From NCBI RefSeq assembly GCF_900115785.1, contig NZ_FOYS01000002.1, forward strand, positions 186,001 to 250,000: 64,000 nucleotides of DNA. The letters run 5' to 3'. Positions 52,794-61,589 of this stretch are shown here, in pieces. Both the position numbers and the translations under genes were made by a program. Positions within the stretch are counted from its first letter, which is position 1; each line of letters starts with the position of its first letter. Origin of the DNA: Halogeometricum limi (GTDB lineage Archaea > Halobacteriota > Halobacteria > Halobacteriales > Haloferacaceae). The notes under the pieces were generated by a model that did not search any database, was not told the DNA's origin, and worked only from the letters and a program-made list of their open reading frames with translations.

Positions 52794-53234
52794 ATGAACG
52801 ACCCGGACGAATCGGGGCCGGCGGACGACCCGGCGGGGGTCGCCGAGACGCTCCAGCGACACCTCGACGGACCGGACACGGAGACGGTGGGCGCGCTCCA
52901 ACCCGTCGTCGAAGCCGTCGCCGGGTGGCGCGACGCCGACGACGTGACGCCCGCAGACTGGCTGACCGCGCTCGAGGTGACGCCGGACGTGCTCTATCTC
53001 CGGACGGACGACGGCGTCCTCAGACACCGCCCGGAGACGGCGGACGCGGACGCGGACGACCGTTTCGACCCCGAGAGGGAGCCGTTCCGCTTCGCTCGAA
53101 CCGGAGCGGAGGGCCCGGCCGAACCGGTCGACCGCGAGGCGGCGGCGACGCTCCTCGAAGACAGGGTGATTCGAATCGGGACGGTGGAGACGCTCTCGAC
53201 CGAGACGAGGACGCGATTTCTCTCCGAACAGTGA
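52794..53234 (+). CDS. Hypothetical acidic protein (146 aa)
   Basis: This soluble, very acidic 146-residue protein has no motif I recognise. It starts [20 protein letters not shown], has a helical-looking [20 protein letters not shown] and a beta-like [19 protein letters not shown] stretch, and ends [19 protein letters not shown]. Codon bias and acidity match neighbours, so the frame is credible. It is divergent from tpiA and convergent with aMBF1. Confidence 0.6.
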   Translation: MNDPDESGPADDPAGVAETLQRHLDGPDTETVGALQPVVEAVAGWRDADDVTPADWLTALEVTPDVLYLRTDDGVLRHRPETADADADDRFDPEREPFRFARTGAEGPAEPVDREAAATLLEDRVIRIGTVETLSTETRTRFLSEQ

Positions 53235-53270
53235 GCGGCCGCGAGAAGAGACGAGCCGCGGGCGTCCGAG

Positions 53271-53801
53271 TCAGTCTTTCCGCTTGACGACGTCGCCGAG
53301 CGTCGTCGTGGTTGACGACCCGCTGGACCACTCCTCGTCGTCGTCGTCCGCGCCTTCGACGAGCGTGATTTCGAGCTTCCGTTCCAGTTTCTTCCGGACG
53401 GTGTCCGGCGGGAGGATGTCGCCGCGTTCGAGTTTACGGATGAGACTCGCCTTCTCGTTGAGCGACTGTGCGAGGTCCTCCTGGCTCATCCCGCGGTTCT
53501 CGCGGGCCTGTCGGATTCGGTCGTCGTAGTCGGTCGCTATCTCGTCCATGTCGTCGAACATATCGCGACGACGCCGAGTGGACCCGCCCGACCCGGACGA
53601 GGCCGACGAAGCACTCGACGAACCCGACGACTTCCCGGAGGAACTGGACGTCGAGTACTTGGTCGAGCTGGACGAACTCGACTCGGTGCGGACTTCGGTT
53701 CCGAACTGCGAACAGTCGTCACAGAGTTCGAGTTCGGCCCCTTCGACTTTGACCGTCGTCAGCGACGGTCGCTCTTTGCCGCACATTTCGCACTGGGGCA
53801 T
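53271..53801 (-). CDS. Multiprotein bridging factor aMBF1 with Ser-rich linker
   Basis: This 176-residue archaeal MBF1 has an N-terminal zinc ribbon (C4, C7, C27, C30) and a C-terminal HTH XRE-like domain (RQARENRGMSQEDLAQ, then KASLIRKLERGDILPPD). They are joined by a Ser-rich stretch at about 41-74. aMBF1 binds ribosomes and may link to translation or transcription. The ATG at 53801 is the natural start for the zinc ribbon. The linker is unusually rich in serine, whereas most haloarchaeal linkers are acidic. Confidence 0.88.
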   Translation of the reverse strand: MPQCEMCGKERPSLTTVKVEGAELELCDDCSQFGTEVRTESSSSSSTKYSTSSSSGKSSGSSSASSASSGSGGSTRRRRDMFDDMDEIATDYDDRIRQARENRGMSQEDLAQSLNEKASLIRKLERGDILPPDTVRKKLERKLEITLVEGADDDDEEWSSGSSTTTTLGDVVKRKD

Positions 53802-53868
53802 ACCCTGTCGTAATCGGAGCCGCGATATAAAAGGCACGACGCGGTGAGACGCGGTGAGAGCCGGCGCG

Positions 53869-54471
53869 TCAGGAGAGGTCCGACCACGCGCCCCAGAACC
53901 GCTGGAGCGCGGTGAAGTGGCCGATGACCGCGAAGAACGCCAACAGCCACCCCACCGGGTGGAGGCCGAACACCGGACGCGGGACGAGGGCCGCGACGAC
54001 GGCGAACAGGCCGATGAGCGCCAGTCGGTCCGCACGGCCGACGAGTCCGCCGTAGGCGCGGCCGAGGCCGACCGCTTGAATCTGCGTCCCCAGATACGAG
54101 GTCATGAGGACGCCCGTGACGGCGGCGAGACCGAGTCCGAACGAGTCGATGCCGGCCGCGAGGCCGACGAGCATCGCGATGTCGGCGTAGCGGTCGAGGA
54201 CGTGGTCCAACAGGTCGCCGCCCTCGCTGGCGACGCCCTGCGCTCTGGCGAGTGCGCCGTCGACGAGGTCCAACCACCCGTTCGCGAAGACGAAAAGCGC
54301 CCCGACGGCGTACCAGAGGGGGTCGCCGAGGTAGAACGCCGCGCCGGCGGCGACGGCGAAGCCGAAGGCGACGACGCTGACGCCGTCCGGCGAGAGGCCG
54401 AGACGGTCCGCGGCGCCCACGAACGGGTCGAGCAGTCGGTCCGCGACGGAGCGGTACTGGTCGAGCGTCAT
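53869..54471 (-). CDS. CDP-alcohol phosphatidyltransferase
   Basis: This 200-residue membrane enzyme has the complete family motif: D68, D71, G72, A75-R76, then G85, D89 and D93, fitting D-x2-DG-x2-AR-x8-G-x3-D-x3-D. It transfers a CDP-archaeol-type lipid to an alcohol such as inositol phosphate, serine or glycerol phosphate; the alcohol is not resolved by eye. About five or six membrane spans follow. It is followed in the same direction by the kinase-like gene and hisC. Confidence 0.86.
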   Translation of the reverse strand: MTLDQYRSVADRLLDPFVGAADRLGLSPDGVSVVAFGFAVAAGAAFYLGDPLWYAVGALFVFANGWLDLVDGALARAQGVASEGGDLLDHVLDRYADIAMLVGLAAGIDSFGLGLAAVTGVLMTSYLGTQIQAVGLGRAYGGLVGRADRLALIGLFAVVAALVPRPVFGLHPVGWLLAFFAVIGHFTALQRFWGAWSDLS

Positions 54472-54495
54472 GGCTGGCGGGTCATTGGTGGTGGG

Positions 54496-55011
54496 TCATA
54501 GGTAGTCGATGAAGCTCACGGTTCCGACGCGGGGACTCATCTCGCCCTCTACGGCCGCCACCACGTCGTCGGCGACGGCCGCTGGCGGTCGGTCCGTCGT
54601 GTCTATCTCGTACACGCCGTCCTCGCCGAAGCGTTCGACCGTCTCGGAGAGAATCACGTCCAGCGCCTCCGACTCGGCGTTCTCGGCGATTTTGCTCTCT
54701 GCTTCGCCGCGTTCGCGGAGCCGACTCGTCAACTCCTCGGGGTGACACCGCAAGACGACTGCTTCCTCGGCGTCGAGGAGGTGCGAGAGGTGCGACTCCA
54801 CGATGCCGTCCCAGTCGCCCAACCACTCGGTGATGGCCTCGACGTCGGCGACCAGCGAGTCGCGTTCGACGTCGCGTTCGGTGTACAACTTCTCGTCGGC
54901 GATGGCGTCGTTGAGGTGGACCACGTCGAGACCGGTCCGCTCCGCGACGAGCGTCGACACGGTGGTCTTGCCCGTTCCGGGCGTCCCCGTGAGGACGATT
55001 CGACGGGTCAC
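54496..55011 (-). CDS. Fap7-like adenylate kinase (AK6 family)
   Basis: This 171-residue NMP kinase has Walker A LTGTPGTGKTTV (about 5-16), HLNDAIADEKL, and VLRCHPEELTSRLRERGE as the lid region, typical of Fap7/AK6 proteins that act in 18S/16S rRNA maturation. The start is GTG at 55011 because it overlaps the hisC stop (GTGA). A role in ribosome assembly is the family expectation; activity here is not tested. Confidence 0.82.
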   Translation of the reverse strand: MTRRIVLTGTPGTGKTTVSTLVAERTGLDVVHLNDAIADEKLYTERDVERDSLVADVEAITEWLGDWDGIVESHLSHLLDAEEAVVLRCHPEELTSRLRERGEAESKIAENAESEALDVILSETVERFGEDGVYEIDTTDRPPAAVADDVVAAVEGEMSPRVGTVSFIDYL

Positions 55012-56099
55012 GCCTCGGGCACTCCCACGTCGGCGACGACGTCGTTCAGCACCTCGACGGCGCGTTTCGTCTGCTCGCGGGTGCCGCAGGAGACACGGAC
55101 GCACTCGGGCAGACCGAAACTGCTCGTGTCGCGGACGATGATGCCGCGTCGCTTGGCCGCCTCGGCGACGGCGGTGGCGTCGCCGACTTCGGCGAGGACG
55201 AAGTTCCCGCCGGAGGGCCACGTCTTCGCGTCGAGTTCGTCGTGGAAGTACCGTCGCGCCCACTCCGCGGAGTCGACGGAGCGTTCGACGTGGTCGTCGT
55301 CGGAGAGGGCCGCGAGCGCCGCCCGACAGGCCACCTCGTTCGCCGCGAACGGCGTGTTGACGCGGGCGTAGGCGTCCGCCCACGACTCGGGGACGGCGGC
55401 GTAGCCGATTCGCAGTCCCGCGAGGCCGTACGCCTTCGAGAACGTCCGCGTGACGGCGAGGTTGTCGTGGTCGTCGAGGAGCGAAATCGCGGACGGCTCT
55501 CTGGCGTACTCGCCGTACGCCTCGTCGACGACGACGAGCGTGTGGTCCGCGACGGATTCGAGCAGTTCCACGACGTCGGCGCGGGCCATCTCCGTCCCGG
55601 CGGGGTTGTGCGGCGTCGTCACGTAGACGATGCGCTCGCCGTCGTAGGCGTCGAGAACCGTCTCCGGCGTCTGCGCGAAGTCGTCGGCCTTCGAGAGGTG
55701 GTACGTCGCCACGTCGCCGTGGTGATAGCGCGCGGACATCGGGTAGTAGGAGAAGCCGGGTTCCGGCGCGAGGACGCGGACCCCCGGTTCGAGAAACGCC
55801 CGCGAGAGGTAGTCGAGCGCGCCGTCGGCGCCGGCGCTCACCCACACCTGTTCGGACGCGAGGTCCCACCGCTCGGCGAGGGCGTCGGTCAGGTCGGCGT
55901 GCGACGTCTTCGGGTAGACGTGCACCTCCGGCGCGGCGTCCTCGATGGCGGCCACGGCGTCCGGACTCGGGCCGTGGGGGTTCTCGTTCGACGACAGCTT
56001 CGTCAACTCGTCGGGGTCCATCCCGAGTTCGCGGGCCACCTCCTCGGCTCCGCGCCCGGGCACGTAGGCTTCGTGCGCGGAGAGGTCCCTCGGTTGCAT
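55008..56099 (-). CDS. hisC: Histidinol-phosphate aminotransferase
   Basis: HisC transfers an amino group in histidine synthesis. The 363-residue PLP enzyme has KLSSNENPHGPSPDAV, GADGALDYLSRAF, FSYYPMSARYHH, and the PLP-lysine region TRTFSKAYGLAGLRIGY near 212. It starts the unit that runs into the Fap7-like and CDP-alcohol genes. No other his genes are in the window. Confidence 0.9.
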   Translation of the reverse strand: MQPRDLSAHEAYVPGRGAEEVARELGMDPDELTKLSSNENPHGPSPDAVAAIEDAAPEVHVYPKTSHADLTDALAERWDLASEQVWVSAGADGALDYLSRAFLEPGVRVLAPEPGFSYYPMSARYHHGDVATYHLSKADDFAQTPETVLDAYDGERIVYVTTPHNPAGTEMARADVVELLESVADHTLVVVDEAYGEYAREPSAISLLDDHDNLAVTRTFSKAYGLAGLRIGYAAVPESWADAYARVNTPFAANEVACRAALAALSDDDHVERSVDSAEWARRYFHDELDAKTWPSGGNFVLAEVGDATAVAEAAKRRGIIVRDTSSFGLPECVRVSCGTREQTKRAVEVLNDVVADVGVPEA

Positions 56100-56150
56100 G
56101 GTCGAACGATGCCGCTCGCGGTTCTTAAGGGTGCTTACACCGGACGGCGG

Positions 56151-57095
56151 TCAGTCGTCGCCGCCGGACGCCGAGTCGGGACCGTACTGCGCGAAGTCCG
56201 GCGACTCCGAGAGCGCGTTCGGGACGAACAGCGGGTCGCCGTCCACGCGGAACGAGCGAATCACGTCCTGCCCGTCCGGCCCCGTGAGGTAGCCGACGTA
56301 CAGCATCGCGAGTTCGTACGCCACGTCGTGACGGGCGGGGTTGACCGGGATGACGCCGTACTCGTTGAGCAGTATCTCGGGGCCGCCGCCGAGCGGTCCC
56401 TCCACGAACGCGGCCAGCGACGAGTCGTCACCGAAGACGCGGTACGTCCCCCTGTCGACGAGGGTGTACGCGCCCCGCCGTGCCGCGTGTCGGAGGGTGT
56501 CACCCATCCCGTCGCCGGTGGCCTGGTACCAGCGTCCGCCGGGTGCGGCGTCGGCGGCCGACCACAGACGGCGTTCTCGGACGTGCGTCCCCGAGTCGTC
56601 GCCGCGAGAGAGAAAGAGTGCTTCTTCGGCGGCGATTCGCTCGAAGGCGTCCGTCGGGTCCGCCGTCCCGGTGACGCCCGCCGGGTCGTCCGCCGGGCCG
56701 ACGACGAGGAAGTCGTTGTGCATCAGGTCGCGTCGGTTCACGCCGTGTCCCGCGCGGACGAACTCGGCTTCGGCCTCGCGTGCGTGTGCGAGAACCACGT
56801 CGGCGTCGCCGTCGCGTGCCGTCCGGAGGGCCGCACCCGTCCCCCGCGAGAGCGTCTTGACGCGGACGCCGAACCGCGCTTCGAAGCCGGCGTGGAGTTC
56901 GTCCAAGAGGCCGGTGTCGTACGCCGTCGTCGCCGTCGCGAGGGTGAGGAAGTCGTCGGACGACGACCGAGGCGACTGCGAACCGCTCGTCGCCGAACCC
57001 GCTCCGGCGGCCGAACGCTCCCTGTCGGCGACGCACCCGGCGGTAGCGGCGACGCCCGCCGCACCGGCCGCCCGGAGAAACCGTCGGCGTCTCAT
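56151..57095 (-). CDS. Tungstate/molybdate-type ABC transporter substrate-binding lipoprotein
   Basis: This 314-residue protein starts with a twin-arginine-like RRRRFLRAAGAAGVAATAGC, whose lipobox Cys would be lipidated after cleavage. The mature part has [45 protein letters not shown] and GDDSGTHVRERRLW, matching TupA-like tungstate-binding proteins. No permease or ATPase gene is next to it, so its transporter must be elsewhere or it acts alone. It would sit outside the membrane. Confidence 0.82.
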   Translation of the reverse strand: MRRRRFLRAAGAAGVAATAGCVADRERSAAGAGSATSGSQSPRSSSDDFLTLATATTAYDTGLLDELHAGFEARFGVRVKTLSRGTGAALRTARDGDADVVLAHAREAEAEFVRAGHGVNRRDLMHNDFLVVGPADDPAGVTGTADPTDAFERIAAEEALFLSRGDDSGTHVRERRLWSAADAAPGGRWYQATGDGMGDTLRHAARRGAYTLVDRGTYRVFGDDSSLAAFVEGPLGGGPEILLNEYGVIPVNPARHDVAYELAMLYVGYLTGPDGQDVIRSFRVDGDPLFVPNALSESPDFAQYGPDSASGGDD

Positions 57096-57165
57096 GAGTC
57101 ACCGATTCGCACGGAACCGACATACAACTTCGGTTGCGCTCGTCCGAGAGCGAAACCATCCGTGG

Positions 57166-58794
57166 TTACATCGACGACTCGATGGCCGACGCCGCCCGGA
57201 GAGAGAGCGCGGCGATGGTGAGCGTCGGATTCATCGCCCCGCCGGTCGGGAAGACGCTGGACCCGACGACCCAGAGGTTCGACAGGTCGTGCGCCCGCAT
57301 CTCCGCGTCGACGACGCTCGACTCGGGGTCGGAACCCATGCGCGTCGTCCCCATCTGGTGGTACGCGGGGCCGGTGTTCTCGGGTCCGACGACCCAGTCG
57401 ACCGTCGCGTCGAGTTCGTCGAACACGCGTCGCTGTATCTCGTTGGCCCGGCGGAGCGCCCGTCTCGTCTCGCTATCGAGCGACCACTCGACGTGCGGGA
57501 CGGGGTTGCCGTGGTCGTCCGTCCGCGAGGGGTCGAGCGTGATTCGGTTCTCCGCGCGCGGGAGTTGTTCGACCAACGCGCCCATCGTCAGGTGCGTCCC
57601 GTACGACTCGCGCAACTGGCCGAGGAGTTCGTCGCCCCACGTCTCCGCGTGGGTCGCATCGATGACGGGCGAGGGACCGGCGTAGTTCAGAAACTCCAGT
57701 TTCAGCCCGTTCACCGGCGAGTCGTCGTCGTAGAACTGGTGGCACTCGCTGGTGTTGAAGCCGACGTGGTTCTGTCTCGTCCGCCTGTCGACGCGGCCGC
57801 CGACGCCCGCGAACAGGTGGTCCATGAAGTATCGCCCGACCGCACCGCTGGTGTTCGCGAGGCCGTCGGGGTACGTCTCCGAGCGCGAGAGGAGCAGGAG
57901 TCGCGCGTTCTCGACGCCGCCGCAGGCGACGACGAAGCGTCTGGCCGACTGGACGTGTTCCGCGCCGTCGGGCGTCGCGTAGACGGCGCGTTCGACTCGT
58001 TCGCCCGCGTCGTCGTGTTCGAGTCGCTGGACGGGCGCGCGGTCCACGAGTCTCGCGCCCGCGGCCACGGCTTTGTCGACGTGCGACTCGGCGGTGTACT
58101 TCGCTCCGGACGGACAGACCGGTTTGCACGTCCCGAACCCCTGACAGGGCGCCCGGCCGTCGTACGGTTCGGAGTTGCGCGCGTTCGGCACCGAGTGCAT
58201 GTCCAGGCCCAGCGACTCGCACGCCTCCGCGAAGATGGAGTCCGAGTGCGACGGCGGGAACGCCGGGAGGGGGAACGGTTCGTCCCGCGGCGGCGCGTAC
58301 GGGTTGTCCAGTGCGCCCGCGACGCCGAACGCCGTCTCCGCCTCGCGGTAGTGTGGTTTCAGGTCGTCGTACGAGAGGGGCCAGTCGGCGCCGACGCGGT
58401 GACGACTCCGCATCTCGAAGTCGCGTTCGTGCAGGCGCATCACCATCCCCTGCCAGTGGAGCGTCGTCCCGCCGACGCCCTTCACCCGCGCGGCGTTCAG
58501 CGGGTAGTGTCGCCCCGCGGTCGTGTAGGCGTCTCGCTCGCCGCCCATCTCCCAGGGGTTCTCCATCCCCGCGCGGAGGTGCGTCTCCATCTGTGCCGCG
58601 CGACGCGAGAAGTCGAACCGCGGCCCCGCCTCCAGAATCACAACGTCCGCGCCCGCCTCGGCGAGTCGGTGCGCGACCAGCGCACCCGCCGGCCCGGACC
58701 CGACGACGCACACGTCCGCCCGCGGCGATGGCGTCCGGTCGACGCCGTCGCCGACGCCGCCGTCCTCGTCTGCGGGTGTGCCCGTCTCAGCCAT
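57166..58794 (-). CDS. GMC-family FAD oxidoreductase (gluconate dehydrogenase-like large subunit)
   Basis: This 542-residue flavoprotein has the FAD-binding start ADVCVVGSGPAGALVAHRLA (about 27-46), a long GMC middle with RVKGVGGTTLHWQGM, and CGGVENARLLLLSRSE. The active-site C-terminal part is MGTTRMGSDPESSVVDAEM and NLWVVGSSVFPTGGAMNPTL. The pattern is that of the gluconate 2-dehydrogenase large subunit; the sugar or alcohol substrate is not proven. It follows the small subunit with an 8-base overlap. Confidence 0.88.
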   Translation of the reverse strand: MAETGTPADEDGGVGDGVDRTPSPRADVCVVGSGPAGALVAHRLAEAGADVVILEAGPRFDFSRRAAQMETHLRAGMENPWEMGGERDAYTTAGRHYPLNAARVKGVGGTTLHWQGMVMRLHERDFEMRSRHRVGADWPLSYDDLKPHYREAETAFGVAGALDNPYAPPRDEPFPLPAFPPSHSDSIFAEACESLGLDMHSVPNARNSEPYDGRAPCQGFGTCKPVCPSGAKYTAESHVDKAVAAGARLVDRAPVQRLEHDDAGERVERAVYATPDGAEHVQSARRFVVACGGVENARLLLLSRSETYPDGLANTSGAVGRYFMDHLFAGVGGRVDRRTRQNHVGFNTSECHQFYDDDSPVNGLKLEFLNYAGPSPVIDATHAETWGDELLGQLRESYGTHLTMGALVEQLPRAENRITLDPSRTDDHGNPVPHVEWSLDSETRRALRRANEIQRRVFDELDATVDWVVGPENTGPAYHQMGTTRMGSDPESSVVDAEMRAHDLSNLWVVGSSVFPTGGAMNPTLTIAALSLRAASAIESSM

Positions 58795-59392
58795 CGGTCT
58801 CCTCCTCCTCTCCGGTCCCGTCCGCTCCCGCGTCGGGCATCGTCGCTCGCTGGTAACTCTCCGTCCCTCCGGGGTAGCCGACGGGGTTCTCGATACCGAC
58901 GAGTCGGCCGCCGGTGGGCGTGGAGTAGAACGCGTACAACAGGTCGTTCACGACGTAGAACCGAATCCGCTCGGAGACGGTGCCGTCGGGTTCGGGGTCC
59001 GCCGTCTCCACGCCGAGTCCTCGCAGTATCTCGTCCCGCGTCTCGACGGAGAGGTCGGCGAACGCCGCGTCTCGCCAGTCGCGGGCGATGGCGTCCAGTT
59101 CGGCCGCCGTCTCCGTCAGTCCCTCGCGGTAGGACGCCCTGTCCTCGGTTCGGCCGACGACGTAGCGTTCCACGAACGTCCGGCGGCCGTCGACGTCCGA
59201 CGGGAAGACGGCGGCGGCGGCGGCGTCCATCACGTCCAGGAGGTCGGCGGAGGCGGCCGACGCGTCGGCGCCCGCCCCGTCCCAGTCCCCGTCTCCCGCC
59301 CGAGGCGCGTCGAACCGCGCGGCGACGGACGACGCGCCGACCCCACCGACGGCCGCCAGAGCGACCACCGCGTCGCGTCGCGTCAGTTTCAC
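58787..59392 (-). CDS. Gluconate 2-dehydrogenase subunit 3-like protein (Tat substrate)
   Basis: This 201-residue partner subunit begins MKLTRRDAVVALAAVGGVGA, a twin-arginine signal without an evident lipobox. The body has FPSDVDGRRTFVERYVVG and RIRFYVVNDLLYAFYSTPTGG, typical of subunit 3. It opens the operon with the GMC subunit, and no cytochrome subunit is present, so electron transfer to another carrier is open. The iron-box-like palindrome is just upstream at 59402-59415. Confidence 0.82.
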   Translation of the reverse strand: MKLTRRDAVVALAAVGGVGASSVAARFDAPRAGDGDWDGAGADASAASADLLDVMDAAAAAVFPSDVDGRRTFVERYVVGRTEDRASYREGLTETAAELDAIARDWRDAAFADLSVETRDEILRGLGVETADPEPDGTVSERIRFYVVNDLLYAFYSTPTGGRLVGIENPVGYPGGTESYQRATMPDAGADGTGEEEETDG

Positions 59393-59401
59393 GAACTCGG
59401 A

Positions 59402-59415
59402 TTAGGTAGGCCTAA
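59402..59415. promoter_or_regulatory. Iron-box-like palindrome upstream of the GMC operon
   Basis: TTAGGTAGGCCTAA carries an inverted TTAGG/CCTAA pair, with TAGGCCTA nested as a perfect palindrome. It lies 10-23 bases before the ATG of the subunit 3 gene. It resembles sites bound by DtxR/SirR-type iron-dependent repressors. Whether such a repressor binds here is inference. Confidence 0.5.
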
Positions 59416-59544
59416 ACTTATGGGTTGTCGTTCGAGGCGGAAGCTCTCGCCGTCGGGATAGACGGGTGACGTCGTGGTTGGCGGCGCGGACGCTCCCCTC
59501 ACATCGCGTCCGGGGAACCGCGCGAGAGCGAAGCGGCGAGACGG

Positions 59545-59928
59545 TCAGAGGAGGCCGACGAGCGAGAACGTGACGACGAGGAAGACGCCGGTTACGGGCA
59601 GGATGGCGTAGAGGACGTTGAAGCGATAGCCGAGGTTCCACGCGAGGACGACGCCGTGGACGTACGCGAGGAAGGCGGCGAGTGCGAGAAGGAACGCGTC
59701 CGGAATCGGGTCGGCGGGCGTCGATACCTGTTGCATCACGCCGAGGACGACGAGGCCGACGACGGGGACGACGAGGACGCCGAACAGACGCGGCGCGTAG
59801 CCGTCGGGTTGGCCGCCGACGCCGAAGTGGACGGCCATCCGTTCCGGGAGCGAGGGATACGCGAGGAGGCCCGCCACGGTGGCGACGGCGAGGACGGCGT
59901 ACGCAGCGGTGACGAACGTCGAAGCCAT
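59545..59928 (-). CDS. DUF1648-like membrane protein
   Basis: A 127-residue membrane protein with four hydrophobic segments. After the first one is the DUF1648 signature LPERMAVHFGVGGQPDGYA, then VVPVVGLVVLGVMQ and a DAFLLALAAFLAYVHGVVLA segment. Function is unknown; relatives are often next to SdpI/SdpR-like proteins or stress genes, but none is seen here. ATG 59928 was chosen as the natural first Met. Confidence 0.75.
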   Translation of the reverse strand: MASTFVTAAYAVLAVATVAGLLAYPSLPERMAVHFGVGGQPDGYAPRLFGVLVVPVVGLVVLGVMQQVSTPADPIPDAFLLALAAFLAYVHGVVLAWNLGYRFNVLYAILPVTGVFLVVTFSLVGLL

Positions 59929-59960
59929 AGGCGGACGGACGCCGCCGGAAGGGAAAGCCG

Positions 59961-60695
59961 TTACTCGGCGGCGCGGACGTCGTGTTCGAGGACACCGACG
60001 CCCTCGACTTCGATTTCGACGTGGTCGCCGTCGGAGAGTGCGCCGACGCCGGCGGGCGTCCCCGTCGATATCACGTCGCCGGGTTCGAGCGTCAGGTACG
60101 TCGTTATCTCCGCTATCAGTTCGGGGACGGAGAACATCATGTAGTCCCGCGAGGAGGATTGCTTCGTCTCGCCGTTCACGCGCAGTTCGATGCTCGCGTC
60201 CTCGGGCACCTCGTCGGGCGTCGCGAGGACGGGTCCGAGCGGTGCGGAGTTGTCGAACGCCTTCCCGCGCACCCAGTTCTGCTCTCGGTTCTGGTCGTCC
60301 CGGTTCGACACGTCGTTCATGCAGGTGAACCCGGCGACGTAGTCCATCGCATCGTCTTCCGCGACGTTCCGGGCCTGCGCGCCGACCACGACGGCGAGTT
60401 CGGCCTCCCAGTCGACGCGTTCCTTTCCGGCGGGGAGGGGGACGGTGCCGCCATGCGAGGCGAGGGCGTTCGGAGCCTTGAGGAACAGCAGCGGTCGGTC
60501 CGGAACCTCGTTCTCCATCTCGTCGGCGTGTTCGGCGTAGTTGCGGCCGATGCAGACGATTTTCGTCGGTTCGCACGGCGGGAGGATGTCTACCTCGTCG
60601 AAGGAGTACGTCTCACCGGCGAACGAGACGTGGTCGTCGTGCCAGTGGCCGTCGCGGACTGACCCGGCAGGGTCGCGGAAGCGGACGCGGTGCAT
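59961..60695 (-). CDS. Fumarylacetoacetate hydrolase-family protein
   Basis: This 244-residue FAH-family enzyme has KIVCIGRNYAEHADEMENEV, FLKAPNALASHGGTV, ERVDWEAELAVVVG (metal-ligand acidic residues) and VISTGTPAGVG near the C-terminus. Such proteins hydrolyse or decarboxylate 2-oxo or acylpyruvate substrates in aromatic or carbon metabolism. The actual substrate is not known. It lies 32 bases upstream of the DUF1648-like gene on the same strand. Confidence 0.85.
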   Translation of the reverse strand: MHRVRFRDPAGSVRDGHWHDDHVSFAGETYSFDEVDILPPCEPTKIVCIGRNYAEHADEMENEVPDRPLLFLKAPNALASHGGTVPLPAGKERVDWEAELAVVVGAQARNVAEDDAMDYVAGFTCMNDVSNRDDQNREQNWVRGKAFDNSAPLGPVLATPDEVPEDASIELRVNGETKQSSSRDYMMFSVPELIAEITTYLTLEPGDVISTGTPAGVGALSDGDHVEIEVEGVGVLEHDVRAAE

Positions 60696-60760
60696 GAGCG
60701 GTGTGTCACCGCGTGGCGGTTTCGTTCTTTCCCTCGCGGAAATCGCCGACTCGACGGAAC

Positions 60761-61441
60761 CTACTGCGACGTGGACGGCTGACGCGGTATTTTCGGAAGG
60801 AGCCACGCGAGGAACGCGTCGGGGCTTCGCGACTGAACCCAGACGGTCCCGGACCCGGCGAACTCGCAGACGAGTCCCTCACCGCTCGTGAGCGTCGAGC
60901 GCAGTCCGCCGACGCGTCGAACGGTGAAGTCCGCCGTCTCCTCGAACGCGACGACGTGGCCGGTGTCGACGACGAACGACTCTCGGTCGTCCAGCGAAAT
61001 CTCTTCGATGGCCCCGTAACTGGAGAGAAACAGCGGGCCGGTCCCCGAAATCTTCAGTAAGAACAGCCCTTCGCCGCCGAAGAACGTCCGCGCGCCGCCG
61101 AACTCGGTGTCGACGTCCAACCCGGCGTCGCCCGCGAGATACGACCCCGACTGGACGTACAGCGTCTCGCCGGCCAGGTCGACGTGGGCGATATCGCCGG
61201 GGAGGGGCGGCGCGAACTGCACGTCGCCCGGCGCCGTCGCGTGGAACGTGTTCTGAAAGAAGCTCTCGCCGCCGAACGCCCGTTTGATAGAACTGAGGAA
61301 CCCGCCGGTGGCGTTCGTCTCCATCTCCACCGTCGTGTCGTGACTTACCATCGCCCCCGCCTCGGCGCGTATCGACTCGTCGGCGTCGAGCGAGACGGTC
61401 AACAGAGCGAACGACGGTCTGGAACCGATTTCGAACTCCAT
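60761..61441 (-). CDS. AIM24-family protein
   Basis: This 226-residue beta-rich protein has MVSHDTTVEMETNATGGFLS, GGESFFQNTFHATAPGDVQF and LAGETLYVQSGSYLAGDAGL, followed by a G-rich FGGARTFFGGEGLFLLKISG segment. It matches the AIM24/TIGR00266 group, named after a mitochondrial protein; the role in prokaryotes is not well defined. ATG 61441 is the start. It faces the metal-dependent hydrolase, divergent, with 148 bases between. Confidence 0.85.
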   Translation of the reverse strand: MEFEIGSRPSFALLTVSLDADESIRAEAGAMVSHDTTVEMETNATGGFLSSIKRAFGGESFFQNTFHATAPGDVQFAPPLPGDIAHVDLAGETLYVQSGSYLAGDAGLDVDTEFGGARTFFGGEGLFLLKISGTGPLFLSSYGAIEEISLDDRESFVVDTGHVVAFEETADFTVRRVGGLRSTLTSGEGLVCEFAGSGTVWVQSRSPDAFLAWLLPKIPRQPSTSQ

Positions 61442-61589
61442 ACGGCCGACTCGTCCTGTCAGGTGAAGAATCAGTGTCCCGGCGTCGAAGACGTTCCCTT
61501 TCGAGACAGTATCCGACCCGCGTGAAAGAAGCAGACGTGTCTGTGGACTGTTGGCTTTAAGCGCCTGACGCGACAACGACGAACTGGCT

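Noticed and set aside
56341-59409. 1022-codon open frame opposite the tungstate-binding and GMC genes
   Set aside because: It is Arg/Pro-rich without domain signs and is antisense to intact genes.
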